In this document: positions 17,281-26,096 of the stretch, piece after piece | Position numbering within the stretch: position 1 is the stretch's first letter | Layout: every line of letters starts with the position of its first letter | DNA from: Sphingomonas tagetis | GTDB taxonomy: Bacteria; Pseudomonadota; Alphaproteobacteria; Sphingomonadales; Sphingomonadaceae | DNA: 64,000 nt | Reading direction: 5' to 3' | Assembly: GCF_024211275.1 (NCBI RefSeq) | Contig: NZ_JAMLDX010000001.1 | Coordinates: 1-64,000, forward strand | Notes under the pieces: model-generated | Seen by the model: only the letters and a program-made list of their open reading frames with translations | Told to the model about the DNA's origin: nothing | Database searches by the model: none | Program-made: the position numbers and the translations under genes

Positions 17281-19569
17281 TCAGAACCGGATCGCGGCTT
17301 CGGCGCCGATCACGCGCGGCTGGATGACCGCCGCCGAATATAGCGCGCCTGCCGTGTTGGACGGCGTGCCGCTCAGCGGGCCGGCGACCACGATCGCGCG
17401 CTTGTCGGTCAGGTTCTTGACGAAGGCCGAGACCGACCAGCTGCCGCTTTCGATCCCGGCGCGCAGGTCGAACGTCGCGTAGCTCTCGAGCTTCTTGGGG
17501 AAGCGGTTGGTGTAATCGCTCTTGCGATCGCCGACGTAATTGGCGGTCGCGCCCAGGTTCAGCTTCGCCGATCCGCCCAGTTCTGCCGTGTAGTTGGCGC
17601 TCAGCGAGCCCGTCCAGCGCGGCACATAGGGCAGGCGGTCGCCGTTGAGGCCGCCCGCGGCCGGCGCGTTCGCGGTCAGCTTGGCGTCGGTATAGGCGAT
17701 GTTGCCGGTCAGGTTGAACCCGCTGGCGGGCGCGGCGCGCAGCGTCAGCTCGGCGCCCTGGCTGCGTGCGCTGCCGCCGTTGACCAGATAGTTGAACCCG
17801 CCGCCGCTGGTCTGGATCTGGACGTTGTTCCAGTCGGTGTAGAACAGCGCGCCCTCGGCCGAGAAGATGCGGTCCGGCGTCGACGCCTTGATGCCGACCT
17901 CATATTGAGTCAGCTTGTCGGGCTGGAAGGTCAGCGGGATGTTGCCGGTCGGCGGCGCGGGGTTCGGGCCGCCGGGACGATAGCCGGTCGCTGCGCGGCC
18001 ATAGATCATCAGATTGTCGGAGACGCGGAAGCGCGGGGACACCATCCACGTGGTGATCGTCGCTTCTTCCTTGCCCTTGGCGGCGAGCGTCGCGGTGGTG
18101 GCGCCGGCGACGATCGCGCCGGTCGAGAGCGAAATCAGCAGGCCGCGATAATCCTGCACATAATTCTGGTTGTCATGCGCCACGCGGATGCCGCCAAGCA
18201 CGTCGAAGCGGTCGCCCAGATGGATGCGCGCATTGCCGAAGAACGAATATTCCTCATAGGTCGAGTCGATCGACGCCACCGCGAACGGCGGCAGCGTGGT
18301 GATCGGAGCGCCGGTGGCGGTCGAGAAATAGTCGATATTGGGGATGCGGTTGGTGCTCGATTCGTGAGTCCAGTAGACGCCGCCCTGCAGGTCGAGGAAC
18401 CCGCCCAGATCGGTGGCGCTGGCGCGAACTTCCTGCGACCACCGCTCGGTGTGCTTGATCGTGTTGACGCGCATGCCGAGGTTCGGCGGCACGGCGATCC
18501 CGGCGAAGACGGCGAGCACCGGCGCGTTGCCGGTGAGAATGGCGGCGAAACTGCGTGTCGCGTCGCCGATCTCGCGGAAATAGATGCGCTGATAGGTGGT
18601 CGACGAAACCAGATCGATCTTGCCCAGATCGGCGTTGAACGTGGCATTGTAGAGCCGCAGCCGGACATAGCCGCGCTCCGGCACGAAGCGGTTGTTGGTC
18701 AGGTCGCCGTTGATCGGGCGCAGCGTGACGGCATCGACATCGACGCCGTTCGCCGCGTCGCTCGTGGTGTCCTGGGCGATCGCCGAAATCTGCATCCGCA
18801 CATCGGGGCCGAGTTGACCGGTCAGCGCGACGCGGCCGCCGCGGACATAGGCGGTGTTGGCATCCTTCTCACCGATCCGCGGATTGACGTTGTCGACATA
18901 GCCCGGATCGCGGCGATAGAATCCGGCGACGCGCAGTGCGAGGCCGCCGGGCGACAGCGGAATGTTGACCATGCCGCGCGCCGAATAGCCGACCTCGCCC
19001 TTGGCGACCGCGGTGATGCCGGCTGACATGCGTCCCTGGAATTCATCGAGGCTCGGCGTGGCGGTGGTGAATTTGAGCAGACCGCCCACGGCGCCCGCGC
19101 CATAGAGCGTGCCCTGCGGCCCCTTGAGCACTTCGATCTGGCCGAGATCGGCCGGGTCGAGATCGGGCGTGATCGCGTTGCCGCCGGTATAGGCGTTGAC
19201 CGATCCGACCGGCGCTTCATCGACATAATAGCCGGTGGTCGAACCAGGCTGCGCGGCGCCGGTGGTGATGCCGCGCAATGTGACCTGCGCGTTGCCGGTG
19301 CGGCCGCTGGTCAGCGACAGGCCGGGGATGCGCGAGGCATAGTCGGAGAAGCGGACGACGCCTTCCTTCGACAGGTCGGTCGCCTGAACCACCGACACCG
19401 ATGCCGGAACGTCCTGCAGGCGCTCGCTGCGCTTGGTCGCTGTGACGATGATCTCATTCTCGCCAACGACTGCTTCGGTCGTGGCGGGGGCGTCCTGCGC
19501 CTGCGCGACATGCGGCAGGCTCAGCGCCAGCGCGGTGGTCAGGGTCAGGCGGTGGATCGTGCGCATCAT
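17281..19569 (-). CDS. TonB-dependent outer-membrane receptor
   Basis: A receptor of about 762 residues: signal peptide (MMRTIHRLTLTTALALSLPH...AQA), TonB box region EIIVTATKRSERLQDVPASV, plug domain (about residues 45-160) and a 22-strand-type barrel ending in the C-terminal Phe (VIGAEAAIRF). Of the clustered ATGs, that at 19569 is preferred since GGGAG lies five bases upstream; an earlier ATG is at 19581. It imports an unknown substrate across the outer membrane with energy from TonB-ExbBD. Upstream is the double operator (19619-19650) shared with the regulator operon, and downstream are the dehydrogenase and MFS genes. Confidence 0.92.
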   Translation of the reverse strand: MMRTIHRLTLTTALALSLPHVAQAQDAPATTEAVVGENEIIVTATKRSERLQDVPASVSVVQATDLSKEGVVRFSDYASRIPGLSLTSGRTGNAQVTLRGITTGAAQPGSTTGYYVDEAPVGSVNAYTGGNAITPDLDPADLGQIEVLKGPQGTLYGAGAVGGLLKFTTATPSLDEFQGRMSAGITAVAKGEVGYSARGMVNIPLSPGGLALRVAGFYRRDPGYVDNVNPRIGEKDANTAYVRGGRVALTGQLGPDVRMQISAIAQDTTSDAANGVDVDAVTLRPINGDLTNNRFVPERGYVRLRLYNATFNADLGKIDLVSSTTYQRIYFREIGDATRSFAAILTGNAPVLAVFAGIAVPPNLGMRVNTIKHTERWSQEVRASATDLGGFLDLQGGVYWTHESSTNRIPNIDYFSTATGAPITTLPPFAVASIDSTYEEYSFFGNARIHLGDRFDVLGGIRVAHDNQNYVQDYRGLLISLSTGAIVAGATTATLAAKGKEEATITTWMVSPRFRVSDNLMIYGRAATGYRPGGPNPAPPTGNIPLTFQPDKLTQYEVGIKASTPDRIFSAEGALFYTDWNNVQIQTSGGGFNYLVNGGSARSQGAELTLRAAPASGFNLTGNIAYTDAKLTANAPAAGGLNGDRLPYVPRWTGSLSANYTAELGGSAKLNLGATANYVGDRKSDYTNRFPKKLESYATFDLRAGIESGSWSVSAFVKNLTDKRAIVVAGPLSGTPSNTAGALYSAAVIQPRVIGAEAAIRF

Positions 19570-19618
19570 ATCGTCTCCCATGCCGGCCGGGACTCATGCC
19601 CGCTCGGTTCGATCTTTC

Positions 19619-19650
19619 ACCTATCCGATAGCTTGACCTATCTGAAAGGT
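19619..19650. promoter_or_regulatory. Double operator upstream of the TonB receptor gene
   Basis: CTATCCGATAG (19621-19631) and CTATCTGAAAG (19638-19648) lie 50-80 bases upstream of the receptor start. Reverse complemented, the block aligns with the one at 14408-14446 from ACCTTTCAGATAG to GATAGGT, differing mainly by the spacer length. The recurrence before both a transport gene and a regulator operon marks it as an operator. Confidence 0.68.
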
Positions 19651-19692
19651 CCAGCGGCTATGCCGATCCGCACGCGCGCTTCGCCGGATCGC

Positions 19693-20466
19693 TCACCAGC
19701 AGGTATAGCCGCCATCGGCGAGGACGATGCTGCCGGTCATCAGGCTCGCCGCGTCGGAGGCGAGGAACAGCACGACCGCGGCGACTTCCTCGGGTTCGCC
19801 CAGCCGGCCTTGCGGCGTGCCGTCGATCCAGCGGCGATACATCTCGCCTTGCTTGTCGGCAAAGGCGTTGAGCGGCGTCGCGATATAGGTCGGCGCCACC
19901 GCATTCACCCGCACGCCGCGGTCGGCCCATTCGGCGGCGAGACTTTTCGTTAGCTGGTGCACCGCGGCCTTAGAGGCATTGTAATAGCTTTGCGGCTGCG
20001 GGCGGTTGACGATGAAGCCCGACATCGACCCGACATTGACGATGCTGCCCGAGCCCTGCGCCAGCATATGCCGCCCGAACGCGCGCGCGCACCAGAAGCT
20101 GCCGTTGAGGTTCACGTCGAGCACGTTGAGCCAATGCTCGTCGGCGACATCTTCGGCGGGCGTCTCGCTGCGCGCGATGCCGGCATTGTTGACGAGAATG
20201 TCGATTCGCCCGGCGCTCGCCGCCAGCGCATCGGCAGCGCCGGTGACAGCGGCGGAATCTGTCACATCGAGCGGTATGCCCGCCACCTCATAGCCCTTCT
20301 CGCCCAGCGCCCGCCGCGCCGCCTCGATCGCGCGTGCATCGCGGTCGCCGATCGTCACCCGCGCCCCAGCCTCGGCCAGCGCCTCGGCGACGCAATAGCC
20401 GATGCCCTGAGCCCCGCCGGTGATGAAGGCGGCCCGGCCGTCGAGCCGGAAACGGTCGAGATACAT
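19693..20466 (-). CDS. SDR-family NAD(P)-dependent dehydrogenase
   Basis: A 257-residue classical short-chain dehydrogenase: cofactor motif TGGAQGIG (about residues 16-23), NNAGIA (near 93), the catalytic Ser-Tyr-Lys set (Ser in GSMSGFIVN, YYNASK) and the C-terminal LASDAASLMTGSIVLADGGY. An Asp at the end of the second strand (GDRDARAI) suggests NAD(H) preference. It lies 16 bases after the carboxylesterase stop and upstream of the receptor operator, so it is probably co-transcribed with the esterase. The likely substrate is a hydroxyl group released by that esterase; this is inference. Confidence 0.9.
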   Translation of the reverse strand: MYLDRFRLDGRAAFITGGAQGIGYCVAEALAEAGARVTIGDRDARAIEAARRALGEKGYEVAGIPLDVTDSAAVTGAADALAASAGRIDILVNNAGIARSETPAEDVADEHWLNVLDVNLNGSFWCARAFGRHMLAQGSGSIVNVGSMSGFIVNRPQPQSYYNASKAAVHQLTKSLAAEWADRGVRVNAVAPTYIATPLNAFADKQGEMYRRWIDGTPQGRLGEPEEVAAVVLFLASDAASLMTGSIVLADGGYTCW

Positions 20467-20482
20467 GATGAAGCTCCGAAAT

Positions 20483-21958
20483 TCAGGGAAGAAAGCGCGC
20501 CGCCGGCATCACCGGCTCGCTGACCGTGTGCCCGGCCTCGAGCTGATAGACCTGCCGCGTCGTACCGAATTCGGGCCAGGGCAGCGCGCCGCTGCTGGCA
20601 TAATCGACCCACAGCCGGTGGACATGGTCGGCCAGCGCCTGTGGCGGCGCCTCGCCGGTCAGCCCGCGCGCACCGCTCGTCAAAGCCAGCGTGTCGAACA
20701 CGAACGGCAGCTCCATGCCGTGCGCCGCGCCCAATTGCCCGCCGCATGCCGGCGAGCGCCAGTCCAGCTCATACAGATGCGTCCGCCCGCGATGCGCCGC
20801 GGCGAATTGCCGCGCGGGCCAGCGGAACACGAAGTCGCTCAGCGCATCGGTCATCGCATGCCCGGCCTTCACGCCCGGCTTGCCCAGCCCATAAGCCGCC
20901 AGCGCCTCGCGCGCCCGCGGCATCGACCGCCCGACCAGCAATTTGACCAGCCAGCCGGGGATCTTCTCGCGCACCCCGGTCGGCACATGATAGAGGTTCA
21001 TCTCCTGCGCATTGGTGCCGATCAGCACCTCCACATCCCCACCGACCCCGCCGGCCAGCGCGGCGAGCGGATGTTGCGGCAGTACATCGTCGCCATAGAC
21101 CGGGATGAAGCGGCTGATCCCATAGACCGGCTCGAACCCGTTTTCGTCGCGCAAATCGATCTTCCACGGCAGCGCGAGCTTCTCGATCGCGTCCACCCCG
21201 CGCATCGGCTCGACCGAGCGAAACCCGTCTGCGTCGGGCGTGACCCGCAACAGCTTGGCCAGCTTGCGCACCAGCCGCTGCGCGACCGGAATCTCGCGCA
21301 CCATCGACCCGTGCCCGCTCTGAATGATCGCGCGGCGAAACAGCCCCTGCGCCGGCGGCGAGGCGACGAGGTTCGCGGTCGCCATCGCCCCCGCAGATTC
21401 GCCGAACACCGTGACGTTGTCCGGATCGCCCCCGAACGCCGCGATATTGGCCTGCACCCATTTCAGCGCCGCGATCATGTCGCGCAGGCCGAGATTGGTC
21501 GGCACGCCCGGGATCGGCAGAAATCCCTCTATCCCCAGCCGATAGTTGATCGACACCATCACCACGCCGTCGCGGGCAAAGGACGTGCCGTCCTGCACCG
21601 GCACGTCCTTGCTGCCGAGCACGAAGCCGCCGCCATGGATGAACACCATCACCGGGCGGCCCACCGCATCCTGCGGCGCCCATATGTTCAACGTCAGATG
21701 ATCATCACCGCGCGTGCCGCCGTCACCGACCAGCGGCACGATGTCGAGCGCGGGCAGGGTGGGGGTGCGCTGCGGCGCGCTCGGCCCCGGAACGGTCGCA
21801 TCGCGCACGCCCGGCCACGGCTGCACCGGCTGCGGCACGGCAAAGCGGTTCGTTCCCACCGGCGGCGCGGCATAGGGAATGCCCAGAAAGCGGCGGACAC
21901 CACCGGAAACGGCGCCGCGAATCTCGCCATCAGGCAGGCAAAGGGTCGTATCGGTCAT
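20483..21958 (-). CDS. Type B carboxylesterase
   Basis: The 491-residue protein is a carboxylesterase/lipase of the cholinesterase-like family: FLGIPYAAPPVG near residue 24, oxyanion hole HGGGFVLGS (about residue 110), nucleophile elbow FGESAGA (about 185), and an acid/His pair further on (catalytic His probably in GAAHGMELPF, about residue 405). No signal peptide is visible, so it is probably cytoplasmic. It heads the leftward group esterase-SDR, which lies directly upstream of the receptor-dehydrogenase-MFS group. Together they suggest uptake and hydrolysis of an ester or lactone-containing compound. Confidence 0.9.
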   Translation of the reverse strand: MTDTTLCLPDGEIRGAVSGGVRRFLGIPYAAPPVGTNRFAVPQPVQPWPGVRDATVPGPSAPQRTPTLPALDIVPLVGDGGTRGDDHLTLNIWAPQDAVGRPVMVFIHGGGFVLGSKDVPVQDGTSFARDGVVMVSINYRLGIEGFLPIPGVPTNLGLRDMIAALKWVQANIAAFGGDPDNVTVFGESAGAMATANLVASPPAQGLFRRAIIQSGHGSMVREIPVAQRLVRKLAKLLRVTPDADGFRSVEPMRGVDAIEKLALPWKIDLRDENGFEPVYGISRFIPVYGDDVLPQHPLAALAGGVGGDVEVLIGTNAQEMNLYHVPTGVREKIPGWLVKLLVGRSMPRAREALAAYGLGKPGVKAGHAMTDALSDFVFRWPARQFAAAHRGRTHLYELDWRSPACGGQLGAAHGMELPFVFDTLALTSGARGLTGEAPPQALADHVHRLWVDYASSGALPWPEFGTTRQVYQLEAGHTVSEPVMPAARFLP

Positions 21959-22038
21959 CGCGTCGCCCTAACGCGCCAGCCGCCTTCGCGTCTCCCGCGC
22001 TCGCTATGCCGGATTGCAGTCCCGCCGTGCCGCGCGGT

Positions 22039-24555
22039 TCACAGCTCGCGCAACGCCCGCGACGGCCGCACCGACATCAGCGGGATCGACCCCGCCAGCC
22101 CGATCCCCAGCGTGATCAGCGCCCCGCCGCCCAATGTCGCCAGCACCACGAACCAGTCCGGCGCCCAGCCGAACTCGAACACCTGCACGATCACATACCA
22201 GGCCGCGCCCATGCCGAGCAGCAGCGACACCGATGCCAGCACCGCGGCCAGCAATCCATATTCCAGCGCCTGAGTCCCGAGCACCTGCACCCGCGTCGCG
22301 CCCAGCGTCTTGAGGATCACGCTGTCATAGCTGCGCGCCTGTCGCGACGCCACGATCGCGCCGATCAGCACCGCGATCCCGGCGAGGATCGCGATCGAGG
22401 CCGCCGCGACGATCGCGCTCGACATCTGCTCGAGGATGCCGCCGATCTGCCCGATCACCTCGCTCACCGCGATCACCGACGCGCCCGGGAACGCCGCGAG
22501 CAGCGCCCGCGTCACCGCGCCATCCTTGCTCGGCGGCATCGTCACCGTCGCGGTCAGGCTGTGCGGCGCGCTTTTGAGCGTATTGGGCGAGAAGACGAGG
22601 ACATAGTTGAACCCCATCGTGTCCCAATTGACTTTGCGCAGCGACGCGATCTTCGCCTCGATCTCGCGCCCCAGCACGCTGACGGTCATGCTGTCGCCGA
22701 CACCGATATTCAGGATTCGCGCCGCCTCGGCATCGAGCGACAGCAAGGGTGGGCCATCATAGCCGGCCGGCCACCATTTTCCGGCCACCAGCTCGCTGCC
22801 CTGCGGCACGGCCGCGCTATAAGTCACCCCACGCTCGCCGCGCAGGAACCACGCGCCCTCGGGCCGCTCCTTCATGTCGGCGACTCGCTTGCCGTCATAG
22901 GCGACGATCGTCCCGCGCAGCGCCGGTACGATATTGAGCTGCGCGCCCTTCGCCTCGCGCGTCATCAGCGCCTTGAACCGCGCCTCCTCGGTCGATGGCA
23001 CATCGAGCACGAACAGGTTGGGCGCCTTTTTGGGCACGGTCCGCTCGATCTCGGCATTCAGGCTCGTCTGGATTCCCGCCAGCGTCACGAACAGCGTCAA
23101 CGCCAGCCCCAGCGCGACCACCAGCGCCGACGTCTGCGCGCCCGGCCGATAGAGGTTCGCCAGCGCCAGCCGCAGTAATGGCCGCTTCGGCCGCGGCACC
23201 CGCCGCGCGATCCGGCTCACCCCCCAGCCGAGCGCGAGCAGCAGCAACAGCACCGCCACCACCGCGCCCAGCACCGCCGCCGAGAACACCGGCTCGCGCG
23301 CGGTCAGCAGCGCCACTGCGACCAAAGCCGCGCCCGCCGCGGCGACGATCCGCGTGCTGCGCCAGTCCACGCGCCGCCGCGGATCGACCAGCGCGCGAAA
23401 GATCGCCGCCGCCGGCTGAGTCCGCGCCCGCGCCAGCGGCGGCAGGGTGAAGATCAGCGCGATCAGCAGGCCATAGGCCGCGCTCGTCGCCAGCGGCAGC
23501 GGATGCACCGCGAACCCCGGCTGCACCGGCAGAATATCCCCTGCCAGCGCGACAAGTCCCGGCGGCAGCAATGCGCCCACGACCAGCCCCACGACGATCG
23601 CCACCGCCGCCACCGCCGCGACCTGCAACAGATAAATTCGCTCGATATCGCCGGAAGTCGCGCCCAGCACCTTGAGCGTGGCGATCCCGCCGCGCTTCTG
23701 TGCGAGATAGGACGACACCCCGTTGCTCACCCCGATCCCGGCGATCACCAGCGCCGCCAGCCCGATCAGCGACAGAAACTGCCCCATCCGCTCGAAGAAA
23801 CGGTTCGCGCCCGGCGCGGCGCGCTCATGATCCTTCAGGTCCCAGCCGTCGCTGCGATGCCGCTTCTCCAGATCGTCGCGCACCGTCCTGGCGTCGGCCC
23901 CGGCGGGCAGCCGCACGCGGTATTTGCTCTCGAACAGGCTGCCCGGCTGGATCAGCCCGGTGCGCCGCATGCCGTCCATCGAGACGATCGCTACGGGCCC
24001 GAGCGTAAAGCCTTCGCTCACCCGGTCGGGCTCGTCGGCGATCACGCCCGCGATGGTGAAGTCCGCCGTGCCATAGCGCAGCCGGTCCCCGGCCTTGACC
24101 AGCAGCCGCTCGGCCAGCGCATTGCCGATCAGGATGCGGTCCGCGGGCAGGGGGGCATAATTTCCGCCCTGCAACGCCAGCGTGCCGTACAGCGGATAGG
24201 CGCCATCGACGCCCTTCAATTCGGTCAGCACCGCTGCCGGTCCATCCGCCTTGCCATCGGTCCGCTGCGCCATCGCGCGCATGCGGATCGTCTCGCTCAC
24301 CGTCCCCAGCCGCCGCAGCTCGGTTTTTTCCGCGGCGCTCGCCTCGCGTTGAGTCATGCCGACCTCGACATCGCCGCCGAGCAGCACGCGCCCGCGTGCC
24401 GCCAGCTCGCTCGTGATCGACGAGGTCAGGCTGCCGATCGCCGCCAGCGTGCCGACGCCGAGGAACAGGCACACGAACAGCAATCGCAGTCCGCGAAACC
24501 CGGCATGCAGGTCACGCCGCGCGATCCGCCAGCTTGGCGCCCAACCCAGCGTCAC
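22039..24555 (-). CDS. ybbP: ABC transporter permease, YbbP-like
   Basis: An 838-residue FtsX/MacB-type permease with ten predicted membrane helices in the YbbP layout: one N-terminal helix, a large periplasmic domain, a block of three with further helices in the middle (about residues 255-480), a second periplasmic domain, and three C-terminal helices. It begins LGWAPSWRIARRDLHAGFRG, typical of the family. Its start overlaps the ATPase stop by four bases (ATGA), so the two form a transporter. Families of this type are exporters or mechanotransmitters; the substrate is unknown. The neighbourhood (divergent tesA-like gene) repeats the tesA-ybbA-ybbP order known from Escherichia coli. Confidence 0.85.
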   Translation of the reverse strand: MTLGWAPSWRIARRDLHAGFRGLRLLFVCLFLGVGTLAAIGSLTSSITSELAARGRVLLGGDVEVGMTQREASAAEKTELRRLGTVSETIRMRAMAQRTDGKADGPAAVLTELKGVDGAYPLYGTLALQGGNYAPLPADRILIGNALAERLLVKAGDRLRYGTADFTIAGVIADEPDRVSEGFTLGPVAIVSMDGMRRTGLIQPGSLFESKYRVRLPAGADARTVRDDLEKRHRSDGWDLKDHERAAPGANRFFERMGQFLSLIGLAALVIAGIGVSNGVSSYLAQKRGGIATLKVLGATSGDIERIYLLQVAAVAAVAIVVGLVVGALLPPGLVALAGDILPVQPGFAVHPLPLATSAAYGLLIALIFTLPPLARARTQPAAAIFRALVDPRRRVDWRSTRIVAAAGAALVAVALLTAREPVFSAAVLGAVVAVLLLLLALGWGVSRIARRVPRPKRPLLRLALANLYRPGAQTSALVVALGLALTLFVTLAGIQTSLNAEIERTVPKKAPNLFVLDVPSTEEARFKALMTREAKGAQLNIVPALRGTIVAYDGKRVADMKERPEGAWFLRGERGVTYSAAVPQGSELVAGKWWPAGYDGPPLLSLDAEAARILNIGVGDSMTVSVLGREIEAKIASLRKVNWDTMGFNYVLVFSPNTLKSAPHSLTATVTMPPSKDGAVTRALLAAFPGASVIAVSEVIGQIGGILEQMSSAIVAAASIAILAGIAVLIGAIVASRQARSYDSVILKTLGATRVQVLGTQALEYGLLAAVLASVSLLLGMGAAWYVIVQVFEFGWAPDWFVVLATLGGGALITLGIGLAGSIPLMSVRPSRALREL

Positions 24556-25253
24556 GCGCTACGCTCGCTCACGATCCGTCCGTCCGACATCTCGACCACG
24601 CGCTGGCAGCGCTCGGCCAGTGCCGGATCATGCGTGATGATCAGCAAGGTCGCGCCCGCCGCGCGGTGCCGCTCGAACAGCAAATCGGTGACCGAACCCC
24701 CGGTCGCCGCATCGAGATTCCCGGTCGGCTCGTCGGCGAACAAGATGTCGGGCCGCGGGGCCACCGCGCGCGCAATCGCCACGCGCTGCTGTTCGCCACC
24801 CGACAGCTGCGCCGGATAATGGTGCAGCCGGTGCCCCAGCCCCACCGCGACCAGCTCCGCCTCGGCCCGCGCAAAGGCATCCTCGGCGCCCGCCAGCTCG
24901 AGCGGCACCGCGACATTCTCCAGCGCGGTTATTGTCGGCAGCAGGTGGAACGCCTGCAACACGATCCCCACGCGCCCGCGCCGCGCCCTGGCCAGCTCGT
25001 CTTCGCTGAGCTTGCCATAATCCACGCCGCCGACCCGCACGCTGCCGCCGCTCGCCTGCTCCAGCCCCGACAGCACCGCCATCAGCGACGACTTGCCCGA
25101 CCCCGACGCGCCCAGGATCGCGATGCTCTCGCCCTTGGCGATATCGAGGTCGATGCCCTTCAAAATCTCGACCGGCGCGTCGCGCGTGCCGAGCGACAGG
25201 GTGACATCGCGGGCGCGGATCGCGATATGGTCCGCTTGGGCGGGTGCATGCAT
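24552..25253 (-). CDS. ybbA: ABC transporter ATP-binding protein, YbbA-like
   Basis: A 233-residue ATPase of the LolD/MacB class: Walker A GASGSGKSS (about residue 47), Q-loop (VLQAFHLLPT), signature LSGGEQQR (about 147), Walker B ILFADEPTGNLD (about 167) and H-loop (LLIITHDPAL). The ATG at 25253 is chosen because it starts the conserved region and has AAGGAG 12 bases upstream; the frame is open further upstream without homologous content. It is co-translated with the YbbP-like permease. Its 5' end meets the 5' end of the divergent tesA-like gene in the four bases CATG. Confidence 0.9.
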   Translation of the reverse strand: MHAPAQADHIAIRARDVTLSLGTRDAPVEILKGIDLDIAKGESIAILGASGSGKSSLMAVLSGLEQASGGSVRVGGVDYGKLSEDELARARRGRVGIVLQAFHLLPTITALENVAVPLELAGAEDAFARAEAELVAVGLGHRLHHYPAQLSGGEQQRVAIARAVAPRPDILFADEPTGNLDAATGGSVTDLLFERHRAAGATLLIITHDPALAERCQRVVEMSDGRIVSERSA

Positions 25254-25956
25254 GAAGGAAGGAAGCTCCTTGAGGACGTTCTGGACATATGGAGTGGCTT
25301 TGGCGCTTGTCCACCTCGCGGCGGCATGTTCGCCCGCCACGCCCGATCCGCAGCCCTCCGCGACGCCCACTGCCACCGCCGCAACGCCCGCCGCCGACGG
25401 CAAATCGGTCGTCGTGTTCGGCGACAGCCTGTTCGCCGGCTATAACCTCCCGCAGGACAAGGGCTTCGCCCCGGCGCTCCAGCGCGCGCTCGCGGCGCAG
25501 GGCGTCAAGGCCGCCGTCTTCAATGCCGGCGTCTCGGGCGACACCAGCGCCGCCGGGCTCCAGCGGCTCGCCTTCACCCTCGACGGCCAGCCGCGCAAGC
25601 CCGACCTCGTCATCGTCGGTCTCGGCGCCAACGACATGCTGCGCGGCCTGAACCCGGCCGACACCCGCCGGAATCTCGACTCGATCCTCGCCGAGCTCAA
25701 GAAGCGCGAGATCCCCGCGATGCTCACCGGCATGGTCGCCTCGCCCAACATGGGCGCCGACTACGCCCGGCAATTCAACGCCATCTATCCCGATCTCGCG
25801 AGGCAATATGACGTCCCGCTCTATCCCTTCTTCCTCGATGGCGTGATCACCGACCGTGCGCTGCTGCTGCCCGACGGCATCCATCCCAATGAGAAGGGCG
25901 TCGAGAGAATCACCGCCGCGGTCGTCCGCGTGGTCGCCGCGCGCCTCGCAAAGTGA
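25252..25956 (+). CDS. tesA: TesA-like arylesterase/lysophospholipase (SGNH hydrolase), probable lipoprotein
   Basis: An SGNH/GDSL hydrolase: block I VVFGDSLFAGY (Ser nucleophile), block III GLGANDMLRG and block V DGIHPNEKG with the catalytic Asp-His. The N terminus has a hydrophobic signal ending in a lipobox (LAAAC), so the protein is likely a lipid-anchored periplasmic enzyme; TesA of E. coli is also exported. Two starts compete: ATG 25252, and TTG 25270, which is preceded by AAGGAAGGAAG and may be the real one (228 residues). Divergent placement from ybbA-ybbP is conserved in distant bacteria. Substrates of this family are lysophospholipids, aryl esters or acyl-thioesters. Confidence 0.88.
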   Translation: MKEGSSLRTFWTYGVALALVHLAAACSPATPDPQPSATPTATAATPAADGKSVVVFGDSLFAGYNLPQDKGFAPALQRALAAQGVKAAVFNAGVSGDTSAAGLQRLAFTLDGQPRKPDLVIVGLGANDMLRGLNPADTRRNLDSILAELKKREIPAMLTGMVASPNMGADYARQFNAIYPDLARQYDVPLYPFFLDGVITDRALLLPDGIHPNEKGVERITAAVVRVVAARLAK

Positions 25957-26096
25957 CGGGTGCGGAGACGAAACGTTCCCGCGTCGCGCCAGAGCGGAAC
26001 TTCGGCCGATAGAAATTGTTGCGCCGCATGGGCCTCGCCTGAGATATTGTTGCGCGACTACGCCCGGTCGCTTTCGTTCAGTGAAGGAATATACGC

